A model generated the notes under the pieces. It ran no database searches and was not told the origin of the DNA. It saw nothing but the letters and a program-made list of their open reading frames with translations. A DNA stretch of 64,000 nt, taken from JTS-RE37 sp041744575 (lineage in GTDB: Bacteria > Bacteroidota > Bacteroidia > Flavobacteriales > Flavobacteriaceae). Below are positions 28,707-37,192 of this stretch, in pieces. Numbering within the stretch: position 1 is the stretch's first letter; every line of letters starts with the position of its first letter. The stretch spans positions 124,001 through 188,000 of the forward strand of contig JBGTKP010000049.1 in the NCBI GenBank assembly GCA_041744575.1, in the 5' to 3' direction. The position numbers were made by a program, and so were the translations under genes.

Positions 28707-28727
28707 CATAGATGGATGTTATTCGGT

Positions 28728-28928
28728 TCAGGAGACTTCAAAGGTAATTTTAACATTGACCCTGTAGTTGTCAATTGCGCCATTTGAAACTGTGGCACTT
28801 TGTTCACGAACGTAGACCGACCTGATATTTTTCACCGATTTTGCGGCCTGAGCGACGGCATTCTGAGCAGCGTCCTCCCAGCTGGTGTCAGAATTGGCCA
28901 GTATTTCAATAACCTTCAAAACTTTCAT
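28728..28928 (-). CDS. Dodecin-family protein lacking canonical flavin residues
   Basis: The 66-residue protein has the beta-alpha-beta-beta dodecin pattern: VIEILANS, a helix with TSWEDAAQNAVAQAA, then two strands (SVYVREQ and YRVNVKITFEV). Dodecins form hollow 12-mers that bind pairs of flavins between Trp and Gln side chains. Aligned with the Thermus and Halobacterium types, the flavin-stacking Trp position here is Ser37 and the Gln position is the Arg of NYRVNV, so flavin binding in the classical manner is doubtful. Proteins of this sub-type are common in Bacteroidota. The gene stands alone between its own promoter and terminator. Confidence 0.9.
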   Translation of the reverse strand: MKVLKVIEILANSDTSWEDAAQNAVAQAAKSVKNIRSVYVREQSATVSNGAIDNYRVNVKITFEVS

Positions 28929-28953
28929 AATTATGTGTTTTTTTAAATTTCTA

Positions 28954-28984
28954 TTAATGTAACGAAATAATATTGAAAGTCCAA
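28954..28984 (-). promoter_or_regulatory. Possible promoter of the dodecin-like gene
   Basis: On the minus strand TTG (28984-28982), 20 bp and TACATTAA (28961-28954) fit the Bacteroidota pattern in spacing, with two mismatches at the end of the -7 box; about 25 nt before the ATG. Confidence 0.45.
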
Positions 28985-28994
28985 GGAAAGGGAG

Positions 28995-29894
28995 CTAACC
29001 ATTTAGTGCCACTACTTCCCGTACCCGGTCTCCCATCATTTCCTTGAGCATTGTTTCTATACCATTTTTAAGGGTAAAGGTAGAGGAAGGGCAACCACTG
29101 CATGCCCCCTGCAGTATCACATTTACCGTCCGGCTGTCCTCTTCGTAGGACTGAAACAGAATGTTGCCACCGTCGCTGGCTACGGCAGGCTTGACATATT
29201 CTTCGAGGATGGCAATAATCTCCTTGGAGGTATCGTCCATTGGTTCTGCCGAAGTTTGAACCGTCACCTTATTTTTAAGAAGCCCCTGCCGGTCATCGGA
29301 CACTACCTGCTTGCCACTCGCAATATAATCGCGTATTTTCTCCCGTAGTTCCAGGGTGATATCATCCCAGTCGGCATCCGTATGTTTCGAAACCGAAACA
29401 TAATTTTCATCCATAAAAACTTCTTTTACATAGGGGAATTCAAATAAGGTGTCGGCAAGACCGGATTGGCTCCCTTCCGCCTTGTCTTTAAACTCGAAAG
29501 CGGCTGGCACCAGCATTCTGTTGGCCACAAATTTCATGACCGCAGGATTGGGGGTTACTTCCGCATAAATGGTGACCGCTGATTTATTTTTCTCTGGCTC
29601 AAAGGCAACCACGGGCTCTCCGGAATTGAGGTATTCCACTAGTTGTTGTGCCAATTCATCCTTTATGTCAGCCCATTCCACAATGTCAAACCTTTCAATG
29701 GCGATAAAATTTCCGGAAATATATACTGTTTTGATAAAGGGGAGGTAAAAAAGCTGTCGGGCCAAAGGTGAATCTTTTGCTTCATCAATGTTACGGTATT
29801 CATGACTGGTTCCGCTGGTTAAAATGTGGTTGCTTTCAAACTTTAAAATGGCAGGATTATTTGTTTTTGAAACTGTAATTACGAACTCCTTCAT
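28995..29894 (-). CDS. NifU-like iron-sulfur scaffold with two Nfu N domains
   Basis: The ATG at 29894 (MKEFVITVSKTNNPAILKF) starts the first Nfu N-terminal domain (about residues 1-90); a second copy follows at about 105-190 (VTPNPAVMKFVANRMLVP), and the C-terminal NifU domain (about 215-299) carries GACSGCPSSTFTLKNGIETM with the cluster-binding CxxC. Nfu proteins pass [4Fe-4S] clusters to apo-enzymes in the cytoplasm. The duplicated N domain makes the protein longer than the usual 190-200 residue Nfu. A -7-like TATTTTTG (29917-29910) precedes the start, and the gene is divergent from the PorP/SprF-like gene. Confidence 0.92.
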   Translation of the reverse strand: MKEFVITVSKTNNPAILKFESNHILTSGTSHEYRNIDEAKDSPLARQLFYLPFIKTVYISGNFIAIERFDIVEWADIKDELAQQLVEYLNSGEPVVAFEPEKNKSAVTIYAEVTPNPAVMKFVANRMLVPAAFEFKDKAEGSQSGLADTLFEFPYVKEVFMDENYVSVSKHTDADWDDITLELREKIRDYIASGKQVVSDDRQGLLKNKVTVQTSAEPMDDTSKEIIAILEEYVKPAVASDGGNILFQSYEEDSRTVNVILQGACSGCPSSTFTLKNGIETMLKEMMGDRVREVVALNG

Positions 29895-29952
29895 CGTGGC
29901 TGTTTTGTACAAAAATACAACCATTTTCCTGGTTCCGCCTCATATAATAATG

Positions 29953-29982
29953 TTGTCTTTCATTCGTTATACTCTATATTTG
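29953..29982 (+). promoter_or_regulatory. Bacteroidota-type promoter of the lone PorP/SprF gene
   Basis: TTG at 29953-29955, 19 bp and a perfect TATATTTG at 29975-29982. The predicted transcript start (about 29987-29989) lies after the in-frame ATG at 29950, which excludes that start and supports ATG 30016. Confidence 0.7.
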
Positions 29983-30015
29983 AAAAGACTTGCGCAAAAA
30001 ATTCCCGTGCCCTTG

Positions 30016-31014
30016 ATGCAAAAAAAACTGTTGATTTTAATCTCATTCCTGGCGGTCTGGAATGCATCCAGAGGGCAGGAGGGAATTCCTATTTACTTTG
30101 ACTACCTGGCGGACAACTATTACCTGGTATATCCTTCCATGGCAGGAATAGGAGAAGGAGGGAAAGTGCGGTTAACGGCAAGAAAGCAGTGGTTTAATGT
30201 GGATGAAGCGCCAAGTTTACAAACTGTAAACGCGCATTTCCGGGTTCCGGAGTCGAATAGTGGATTGGGGGTCATTATTTTTAATGATGCCAACGGCTAT
30301 CATTCTCAGACCGGAGGCAAAGTAACCTATGCCCATCATCTCAGACTCGGAGAAGATATCCGGCTGCTCAACCAACTGTCTTTTGGGCTGAGCGCAGGCT
30401 TTTTACAAAGTAGTCTGGACGAAACTGAATTCGTATCGGTCATTCCTGACCCTATTATCACCGGAACTAAAAATAGTGTCGGGTATTTTAATGTGGATTT
30501 CGGAATGTCTTACAGCCTGATGGAATTTTACGCCCATGCGGCCATAATAAATGCCCTTGGAAGCGGGAGAGACCTGTATACGGCTATCGAGTTTGACAAC
30601 CTGCGCAGATATCTTATTTCCGCGGGATATATCTTTGGCCGCAGTGAATGGCGGGTGGAACCCTCTGTTTTAATGCAGCTGACAGAATTTACCAAAGAAA
30701 AAACGGCAGATATCAATGCCAAAGTCTATAAGGATGTAAGCTTTGGTACTGTCTGGGGCGGACTTTCCTACCGGAGAAGTTTTGACGGGGCCCAGTTTCA
30801 GACAAATGGCAGTTTCGGCGAACAGCGTTTGCAGCTTTTTACTCCTATTATCGGCGTGAATATCAACAGGTTCCTCATCTCCTATAATTATTCCTACCAG
30901 TCCGGCGACATCCGACTTGACAATGGGGGGTTTCACCAGATCACCCTTGGTCTTGATTTCGGACCGGAGAGAGAGAACAGGTATGACTGTTTCTGCCCGG
31001 CAGCCAATTATTGA
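30016..31014 (+). CDS. PorP/SprF family type IX secretion outer membrane protein (orphan)
   Basis: From ATG 30016 the 332-residue protein has a signal peptide (MQKKLLILISFLAVWNASRG) and a beta-barrel body. It has the PorP/SprF signs: YYLVYPSMAGIGEGGKVRLTAR near the N-terminus (the usual position of the NPA.AG motif), WFNVDEAPSLQTVN, a repeated strand-turn pattern and a C-terminal barrel strand. SprF-like proteins help deliver or anchor type-B CTD cargo such as SprB. Unlike the copy at 40774 it has no surface-protein gene beside it. Confidence 0.85.
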   Translation: MQKKLLILISFLAVWNASRGQEGIPIYFDYLADNYYLVYPSMAGIGEGGKVRLTARKQWFNVDEAPSLQTVNAHFRVPESNSGLGVIIFNDANGYHSQTGGKVTYAHHLRLGEDIRLLNQLSFGLSAGFLQSSLDETEFVSVIPDPIITGTKNSVGYFNVDFGMSYSLMEFYAHAAIINALGSGRDLYTAIEFDNLRRYLISAGYIFGRSEWRVEPSVLMQLTEFTKEKTADINAKVYKDVSFGTVWGGLSYRRSFDGAQFQTNGSFGEQRLQLFTPIIGVNINRFLISYNYSYQSGDIRLDNGGFHQITLGLDFGPERENRYDCFCPAANY

Positions 31015-31089
31015 TCTTCATCATCTCCGCCGCATACCGATTTCGTCTCATGCAACCTTAACATGCCTGCTGACCGCCAGGTGATGCAG

Positions 31090-32265
31090 CTATTCCCAGC
31101 TATATTGCTTCTTGGCAGCCTGTTTCTTTATAGCTTCAAGAAGCGCATTTTCGAGCTCTCCGGACGCACTCGGAGTCGTATTGGCAATGTATTCCTCCCG
31201 CATTGCATTCGTCTCAAGGATTTCCTGTTGAACGTTGCCCCGTTCCTTCTTTTTCTGATCTATATACTTCATGACCTCTTCATTGGATTTGGCGCGAAGT
31301 TCATTCGGCATTTGTTCCCGCGGCATCGTCGAAATATCGAATCCGGCCTCGGAAGACGCGTCCAAAAGATCCCATGAGGCATTGCGGTACAAGCGTGAAC
31401 TTTTGCTGACCGCACGTTTGATTGCCACTCCCTCCTCCAATTCCATGGCATTGGCGTCCTGTTCCGATTGTATGTCGGCTTTGGCCTCACCGAGGTAGCC
31501 ATAAGGAATATAAGTGGCATTTAATTTTTTGTTCAATGCGATGATAATATGGTCATAGGGGGTCTCTATCTGCACCAATGCCCGGTTATGATCAATGGCC
31601 ACATATTCCCCACCTGTCAGTACAGCCCCGTTTTTCCAATCCGTCGCAATGCCTTCTTCATAATTCCCGCAAAAGATGGTGTTTACAACAATGTCCTTCT
31701 CGGCAGCTTGTTTCACCGCGTCTCTGTAGTTGAGCTTCCCCTGAGTAAAGGGCTCATTGCCGGCAATAAAAATTAGTCTGAGATGGTCCGGATTTTTACC
31801 CCAATCCAACTGGGTCAGGGATGTTTGAATCACTTCGCCGCAAAATTCTTCTCCACCGTTTGTGCTGAGAGAAAACAATTTCTGAGATATTTCGTCAAGG
31901 TCATTGCTGAAACCCATTACTTGTTGGATATATCCTTCACGGGAGGCCAATCCGTCATTTCCGTACTGGTATAGTGCAATCTGCAGTTCCGGCCGCTGTG
32001 AATTCCCGCATCGGGCATGGCTGAATTTGTTGACAACGTCCCACAACTGCGCCTTTGCCTGATTGATCAACCCGTCCATGCTGTTACTTGTGTCCAGCAA
32101 CAGTGCAATCTTCACAATATTTCCCGCTGTCTTTGCTGGGGGCGTACCTTGCGGGAGATCGTCTGTTTTAGGTGACCCTGGTTGGTAGGTAACATCTGCG
32201 GCCGAAACCATTGCCATAAGCAGGACCATCATCCCTGTTCCGAAAATTCTTTTTACATTTTTCAT
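31090..32265 (-). CDS. Secreted VWA-domain protein
   Basis: The 391-residue protein has a signal peptide (about residues 1-23), then a von Willebrand A domain (about 50-230) with a complete MIDAS start LLLDTSNSMDG (Asp58, Ser60, Ser62), a later Thr/Asp-containing strand (RLIFIAGNEPFTQG), and a charged, helical C-terminal part (about 240-391, rich in Glu, Lys and Gln). A metal-dependent adhesion or scaffold role in the periplasm is likely. It is not next to MoxR or other VWA-batABCD genes, so the partner is unknown. It converges on the PorP/SprF-like gene. Confidence 0.85.
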   Translation of the reverse strand: MKNVKRIFGTGMMVLLMAMVSAADVTYQPGSPKTDDLPQGTPPAKTAGNIVKIALLLDTSNSMDGLINQAKAQLWDVVNKFSHARCGNSQRPELQIALYQYGNDGLASREGYIQQVMGFSNDLDEISQKLFSLSTNGGEEFCGEVIQTSLTQLDWGKNPDHLRLIFIAGNEPFTQGKLNYRDAVKQAAEKDIVVNTIFCGNYEEGIATDWKNGAVLTGGEYVAIDHNRALVQIETPYDHIIIALNKKLNATYIPYGYLGEAKADIQSEQDANAMELEEGVAIKRAVSKSSRLYRNASWDLLDASSEAGFDISTMPREQMPNELRAKSNEEVMKYIDQKKKERGNVQQEILETNAMREEYIANTTPSASGELENALLEAIKKQAAKKQYSWE

Positions 32266-32517
32266 TTTGTTATTTTTAAGTTAATCCCCGTAGACCGGGA
32301 AAGATTTCCATATCCCCTATGATCCTGGAAAGGATAAATCTAGGCAGGAACTTTTTTCAAAAAAAGGGACAATGAGGGAACGGATCACTTGGCTGAGGGA
32401 AGCATATTCCTGGGTCAGTGAACTACAATAATCACACATATTTATCGGCATATCAGGGTTTTCTTGATTTTCTATAACCACTGAAATCGACTAAGTTTAC
32501 CTTCTCTATTCATCGGT

Positions 32518-34719
32518 ATGCGAACCTTGTGGATCTTAATGTATGTCTCTTTGCACATGGCGGTATCCATGCAGGCACAGACCCCACAAACCGATACTGG
32601 ACCCAGGGTAAGGGGAACCGTGGCAGGGATGAGACAGAATAAACCTATGTCGGGAATTGCCGTTAGCACCTCCGGAGGAAATTATACGATCACGAATGCA
32701 CTCGGGGAATTTACAATTCCTGCAGGCCCTGGAGATATACTCATCTTCGAAAGCCCGGATATTGAAACATTAACGTATCAGGTCACCGGTACTCAGGAAG
32801 TACATGTCCGTGTAACTGAAACCATCGGGGAAAGTACCGTGAGGAACCAGAATATCTCCGGAGTAGAGATGACCTTTCATAAAAATCAACTGGATTCTGC
32901 GCGGGCTTACATGAAGCGGGATATAGGGAAAAGCATTGAATTCGTGGCGCAATCCATCAACCATTTAGGAAGAAATGGAAACAAGGCTGCACTTGCTGAA
33001 TCCCTCTCACTATTGGGCGAAATCTATCATTTTCACAAGCAATACGATTTGGCCATCACCAGTTTTCAGGATGCGCAGAAAGCACATACAACTCATAAAA
33101 CTGCACTCTTGCTTGGAAAAACCTATATTCTTAATGGGAATTTTACAGAAGCTGAAAAAATCCTGGAGCCTTTATTGGCCTCGAATAGGAAGATCCCCTA
33201 CCAGGAAATAGAAGTCTACGAAAGCCTTGGCGATGCCAACAAGGGTCTTGGGAAGTTGGACAAGGCAGTGAAATACTATGAGGACGGCCTTGCCATCGCC
33301 GTGAAACACAGGATCACACCAAAACTTCCGGACCTTAATTCCAAAATTGCTGATGCCTATGCAGGCGGGAACCGGCTGCAGGAAGCGAGTTCCTTCTACA
33401 AAAATTCTTTAGAACAGGCCAGCGAGGAAGCGCCGGCGAGGGCGGTTCAGGAAAAAGAAAAGGTAGCGGATTTCTTTAATAGCACCAACCGCTATGACGA
33501 TGAAATCGCACTCAGAAAAAAGAGTCTCCAGACCCTTAAGGCATTATCTGATAAAAAGTCTGGGTTGCAAGGTACTTCCACAGAAACGGATTCAATCACC
33601 TCACAACAGATTAATTATAAAATAGCAAATGCCTATATCTCTCAGGACAAATACCAGGAGGCCATCCCGTATCTGACACAAAGTATAAGTGAAGCAGGTA
33701 GGAGGAATGATTTAATTGTAGGCAAGGACGCGACAAGAAAATTATCGGAGGTATATAAACAGCAGGGCGATTTCACAAAGGCCTTCGAAACTTACCAGCA
33801 ATATGTTGCCCTGGTCGATACCCTTTATCTTCGCAAGGAACAGGAAATTTCCCGTTCGGCCAGGCTGAACAGGGAAATAGCGGCCAAACAGAGCCGTATT
33901 TCAGGTCTGGAACAGCAACGTGAACTTTCCCAGAGCAAATATGACCTGGCACTGACCGAGCAGCGGCTTGTTCAGGAATCAAATAAAAGGCAACAGTGGC
34001 TCATATATTCACTAATGGCAGGGATCCTGCTGACCGGAATTGGCGCCTTCTTTTTTTACCGCAGCAACCAACAGCAAAAATTAGCCAATAATCTGCTGGC
34101 GTTAAAATCCCTTCGTTCTCAGATGAATCCGCATTTCATTTTCAACGCCCTTAATTCGGTGAACAATTACATCGCCCGGAATGATGAAAGAAGTGCCAAT
34201 CGCTACCTTAGTGAATTCTCAACGCTCATGCGTGCCGTACTCGAAAATTCGGAGGAAGATTTTATTCCGCTCTCGAGGGAGCTGGAACTGGTGCAGCTTT
34301 ATACCAGACTGGAACATATACGGTTTCCTGAAAAATTTGATTACGAAGTGGATATTGATGAACGCATTGATGCAGACGGTTTTCATATACCCCCCATGCT
34401 CCTGCAGCCTTATATTGAGAATGCCATCTGGCATGGACTGCGTTACAGCGAAAAGAAAGGACTACTTAGGATACTGATACGGCAGGTAAACAGCGAGGTA
34501 ATAGAAATAAGAATAACGGATGACGGTATCGGTCGAAAAAAATCCGGGGAAATAAAAACTGTTCATCAGAAGAGACAGACTTCCAGGGGGATGGGTAATA
34601 TCAGTAAACGAATTAAAATTCTGAACGAGATGTACAAGGATCGGGTAGAGGTTGATGTAACGGATCTTTTCCCGGATCAAAGTGGGACGGAGGTACTATT
34701 AAAATTAAAGAGAAACTGA
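32518..34719 (+). CDS. TPR-containing LytS-type sensor histidine kinase
   Basis: The 733-residue protein begins with a signal peptide (about 1-21), followed by a carboxypeptidase-regulatory-like beta domain (about 28-105), a long TPR array (about 120-440), a coiled coil (about 445-490), one membrane helix (about 492-512), and a His_kinase (LytS) domain with MNPHFIFNALNSVNNYI around residue 537 and a HATPase domain with PYIENAIWHGL and DDGIGRKKS. The periplasmic TPR/beta part presumably senses an envelope signal and the kinase phosphorylates the LytTR regulator, whose ATG shares one base with this stop codon (TGATG). A weak promoter-like TAAGTTTA lies at 32492. Confidence 0.93.
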   Translation: MRTLWILMYVSLHMAVSMQAQTPQTDTGPRVRGTVAGMRQNKPMSGIAVSTSGGNYTITNALGEFTIPAGPGDILIFESPDIETLTYQVTGTQEVHVRVTETIGESTVRNQNISGVEMTFHKNQLDSARAYMKRDIGKSIEFVAQSINHLGRNGNKAALAESLSLLGEIYHFHKQYDLAITSFQDAQKAHTTHKTALLLGKTYILNGNFTEAEKILEPLLASNRKIPYQEIEVYESLGDANKGLGKLDKAVKYYEDGLAIAVKHRITPKLPDLNSKIADAYAGGNRLQEASSFYKNSLEQASEEAPARAVQEKEKVADFFNSTNRYDDEIALRKKSLQTLKALSDKKSGLQGTSTETDSITSQQINYKIANAYISQDKYQEAIPYLTQSISEAGRRNDLIVGKDATRKLSEVYKQQGDFTKAFETYQQYVALVDTLYLRKEQEISRSARLNREIAAKQSRISGLEQQRELSQSKYDLALTEQRLVQESNKRQQWLIYSLMAGILLTGIGAFFFYRSNQQQKLANNLLALKSLRSQMNPHFIFNALNSVNNYIARNDERSANRYLSEFSTLMRAVLENSEEDFIPLSRELELVQLYTRLEHIRFPEKFDYEVDIDERIDADGFHIPPMLLQPYIENAIWHGLRYSEKKGLLRILIRQVNSEVIEIRITDDGIGRKKSGEIKTVHQKRQTSRGMGNISKRIKILNEMYKDRVEVDVTDLFPDQSGTEVLLKLKRN

Positions 34720-35450
34720 TGAAATTAACGGCCATCCTCATAGAAGATGAGGATAACAGCAGGGAAATTCTTAAAATCTATCTTGCTAAATATTGTACCG
34801 GGGTAGAGGTTACGGGCGAGGCATCCAACATCGCTGACGGACTGGAACTGATCAGAACCTCTGAGCCTGATATGATTTTCCTGGATGTCGAAATGCCTTT
34901 TGGCAATGCCTTTGACCTCCTGGAAAAAATTCCTGAGCGTACTTTTGAGACCATTTTTGTAACTGCATACGATCATTACGCCATGGATGCCCTTAATTCC
35001 CATGCCGCCTACTATTTGCTGAAACCTTTGAATATCGATGAGTTGGTAAAGGCCGTGGCTTATGTCAGGGACATCAGGGAAAAAGAGCAGGCTCTGGAAG
35101 GAAGGGTGCTGGTTCCAAACCTTCCGGGAATCGAAGGCAAGATTACCCTTCCGGAACAGGACGGTTTTCGGGTGCTCAATGTTTGTGAGATCCTCTATTG
35201 CAAAGCGGACGATAATTATACCGAAATATTCCTGGGCGGCGGGAAGATCCTGGCCAGCAAGACCTTGAAATATTTCGAAGAAGCCTTGGCCGCCTTTCCA
35301 TTTGCGAGAATTCACAAATCCTATCTGGTGAATGTAAATGAAGTAGTGCGGTATCGGAAAGGCAAAGGCGGGAGCGTAGTGATCTCCAATGGAAAAGAAC
35401 TGGTGGTGTCGGCCTCAGGGAAACGGCAGCTCCTGCGGTTTTACAGCTAA
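34719..35450 (+). CDS. LytTR family response regulator
   Basis: The 243-residue protein has a receiver domain (about 1-120: LIEDEDNSREIL, phospho-acceptor Asp in MIFLDVEMPFGNA near residue 55, FVTAYDHYA, YYLLKPLN) and a LytTR DNA-binding domain (about 140-243) with ILYCKADDNYTEIFL, ARIHKSYLVNVNEV and KGGSVVISNGKEL. It is the partner of the preceding kinase, being translationally coupled to it. Targets cannot be named; LytTR sites are short imperfect direct repeats that I did not find in a convincing form nearby. Confidence 0.95.
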   Translation: MKLTAILIEDEDNSREILKIYLAKYCTGVEVTGEASNIADGLELIRTSEPDMIFLDVEMPFGNAFDLLEKIPERTFETIFVTAYDHYAMDALNSHAAYYLLKPLNIDELVKAVAYVRDIREKEQALEGRVLVPNLPGIEGKITLPEQDGFRVLNVCEILYCKADDNYTEIFLGGGKILASKTLKYFEEALAAFPFARIHKSYLVNVNEVVRYRKGKGGSVVISNGKELVVSASGKRQLLRFYS

Positions 35451-35525
35451 AGTGATGGGAGGCGGGCGACAAAAGTTGCCACAGTCCGCAACAGGAGCAG
35501 GAACGTACAATTAAATAACAGCTAT

Positions 35526-36041
35526 ATGATCAAAAGTGTGAACGGGCACAGCCCCATATTTGGAAAGGATTGCTACATCGCGGAAAATGCAACTGTCGTC
35601 GGGGAGGTCATTATGGGAGATCACTGCAGTGTGTGGTTCAATGCAGTTGTGAGGGGGGATGTTCATTTTATAAGAATGGGCAACAAGGTAAATGTGCAGG
35701 ATGGAGCGGTTATCCATGGCACTTATCAGAAATCCCCTACTAATATCGGAAATAACGTTTCGATCGGCCATAATGCCATTGTCCACGGGTGTACCATCCA
35801 TGACAATGTGCTGGTAGGGATGGGCAGTATCATTATGGACCAGTGCATTGTGGAAAGTCATTGTATTATTGCCGCCGGAGCGGTGGTAACCACCGGTAGC
35901 AGGCTTGTGGAAGGTTCCATATACGCCGGGGTGCCTGCCCGCAGGGTAAAGGATATCACAGAAGAATTGCGCAGTGGGGAGATTGAGCGGATTGCCAATA
36001 ATTATGTCATGTATTCCGGCTGGTTCACGGAAGGAACCTGA
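35526..36041 (+). CDS. Gamma-carbonic anhydrase family protein
   Basis: The 171-residue protein is a left-handed beta-helix of hexapeptide repeats (VVGEVIMGDHCSVWFNAVVRG, then NVQDGAVIH, GNNVSIGHNAIVHGCTIHDN), quoted here only in part. The three zinc His positions of the gamma class are present (His in QDGAVIHG, GHNAIVHG). A YrdA/CaiE-like role without proven carbonic anhydrase activity is equally possible. It starts 76 bp after the response regulator and ends 119 bp before fabD; the three genes may or may not form one unit. Confidence 0.9.
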   Translation: MIKSVNGHSPIFGKDCYIAENATVVGEVIMGDHCSVWFNAVVRGDVHFIRMGNKVNVQDGAVIHGTYQKSPTNIGNNVSIGHNAIVHGCTIHDNVLVGMGSIIMDQCIVESHCIIAAGAVVTTGSRLVEGSIYAGVPARRVKDITEELRSGEIERIANNYVMYSGWFTEGT

Positions 36042-36145
36042 AACAGGACGGGCTGACAGGGGATGCCGACACACTTCAGGAGGCAAGGTAGCGGCCAGTG
36101 GCATGCCAAGCCCGGATTTGGTTTATTTGCCTATTTTTGCCGAAC

Positions 36146-36153
36146 TAAATTTG
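36146..36153 (+). promoter_or_regulatory. Possible -7 box of fabD
   Basis: TAAATTTG is a perfect -7 box ending 7 nt before the fabD ATG; a second perfect box, TATTTTTG, is at 36132-36139. TTTG tetramers at 36117 and 36126 are possible -33 elements, but no pair has the ideal 19-21 bp spacing. Confidence 0.45.
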
Positions 36154-36160
36154 AAGTGGT

Positions 36161-37045
36161 ATGAAAGCATTTATTTTTCCAGGTCAGGGAGCCCAGTTCA
36201 AAGGAATGGGCCTGGAACTCTATGAACAATTTCCAGAAGCGCAGGAATTATTTGAAAAGGCGAATGATGTGCTGAATTATCACATTACCGACAGTATGTT
36301 TGAAGGCAGTCCGGAAAACCTGCAGGAAACCCGGGTAACCCAACCTGCCATTTTCCTGCATTCTGTGATCACGGGAAAGATGCTTGGCGCCTCTTTCACA
36401 CCGAATATGGTTGCCGGACATTCCCTGGGAGAATTTTCGGCCCTGGTAATGAACGGGGTATTGACTTTCGAGGACGGCTTGAAACTTGTCTACAAGAGGG
36501 CCCTGGCGATGCAGGCAGCCTGTGATTCCCGGCCGGGGACAATGGCCGCCGTACTCGGATTGGATGATGAGGCAGTGGAACGGATCTGTGAGGAAACCGA
36601 AGGAGTGGTGGTTCCTGCAAATTATAACTGCCCGGGCCAACTCGTGATTTCCGGCGAAATAGATGCGGTCCATAAAGCCTGCGAGAAATTGAAAGAGGCC
36701 GGAGCTAGGCGGGCATTGGTACTTCCGGTAGGTGGTGCATTCCACTCTCCTCTAATGCAGCCCGCCAGGGATGAACTTGCTTCTGCCATTAAGGCAACCC
36801 CCTTTGCAGAACCCATCTGTCCCATTTATCAGAATGTTACAACGACAGCAGTCACTTCCTCGGCGGAGATTCGTGAAAATCTCATCCTCCAACTCACCGC
36901 CCCGGTCAGATGGACGCAGAGCATCCGTCAGATGATCATTGACGGGGCCAGCCTGTTTTCAGAATTACCTCCCGGTAAAGTTCTCCAGGGTCTTGTTCGT
37001 AAAATTGACACGGACGTGGAAACTACCTCAGCCATTATTACGTAA
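36161..37045 (+). CDS. fabD: Malonyl-CoA:ACP transacylase
   Basis: The 294-residue enzyme moves malonyl from CoA to acyl carrier protein, feeding fatty acid synthesis in the cytoplasm. It begins AFIFPGQGAQFKGMG, has the nucleophile motif AGHSLGEF (Ser88), the Arg of YKRALAMQ, the catalytic His in GGAFHSPLM near residue 195, and the C-terminal LVRKID. Its length is near the usual 300-310. The start follows a -7-like box so closely that the message may have a very short leader. Confidence 0.97.
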   Translation: MKAFIFPGQGAQFKGMGLELYEQFPEAQELFEKANDVLNYHITDSMFEGSPENLQETRVTQPAIFLHSVITGKMLGASFTPNMVAGHSLGEFSALVMNGVLTFEDGLKLVYKRALAMQAACDSRPGTMAAVLGLDDEAVERICEETEGVVVPANYNCPGQLVISGEIDAVHKACEKLKEAGARRALVLPVGGAFHSPLMQPARDELASAIKATPFAEPICPIYQNVTTTAVTSSAEIRENLILQLTAPVRWTQSIRQMIIDGASLFSELPPGKVLQGLVRKIDTDVETTSAIIT

Positions 37046-37092
37046 ATGTAAAGTGGCATTTCATCTAATAAAGGGATATTTAACCCGTATTA

Positions 37093-37124
37093 TTGGGGTT
37101 ATGGTCGAATTTTTAGTAATATTG
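37093..37124 (+). promoter_or_regulatory. Bacteroidota-type promoter of the surface-protein operon
   Basis: ATTG ending at 37095, 21 bp and TAATATTG at 37117-37124 (one mismatch from TAnnTTTG). It would give a leader of about 65 nt for the 37193 gene. Confidence 0.5.
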
Positions 37125-37192
37125 GGACCCTTAATTAGCTGGCCTAAACACATGAAATGAATTGATTTTGAAGTTGATTCTAAAGGCAGTCT

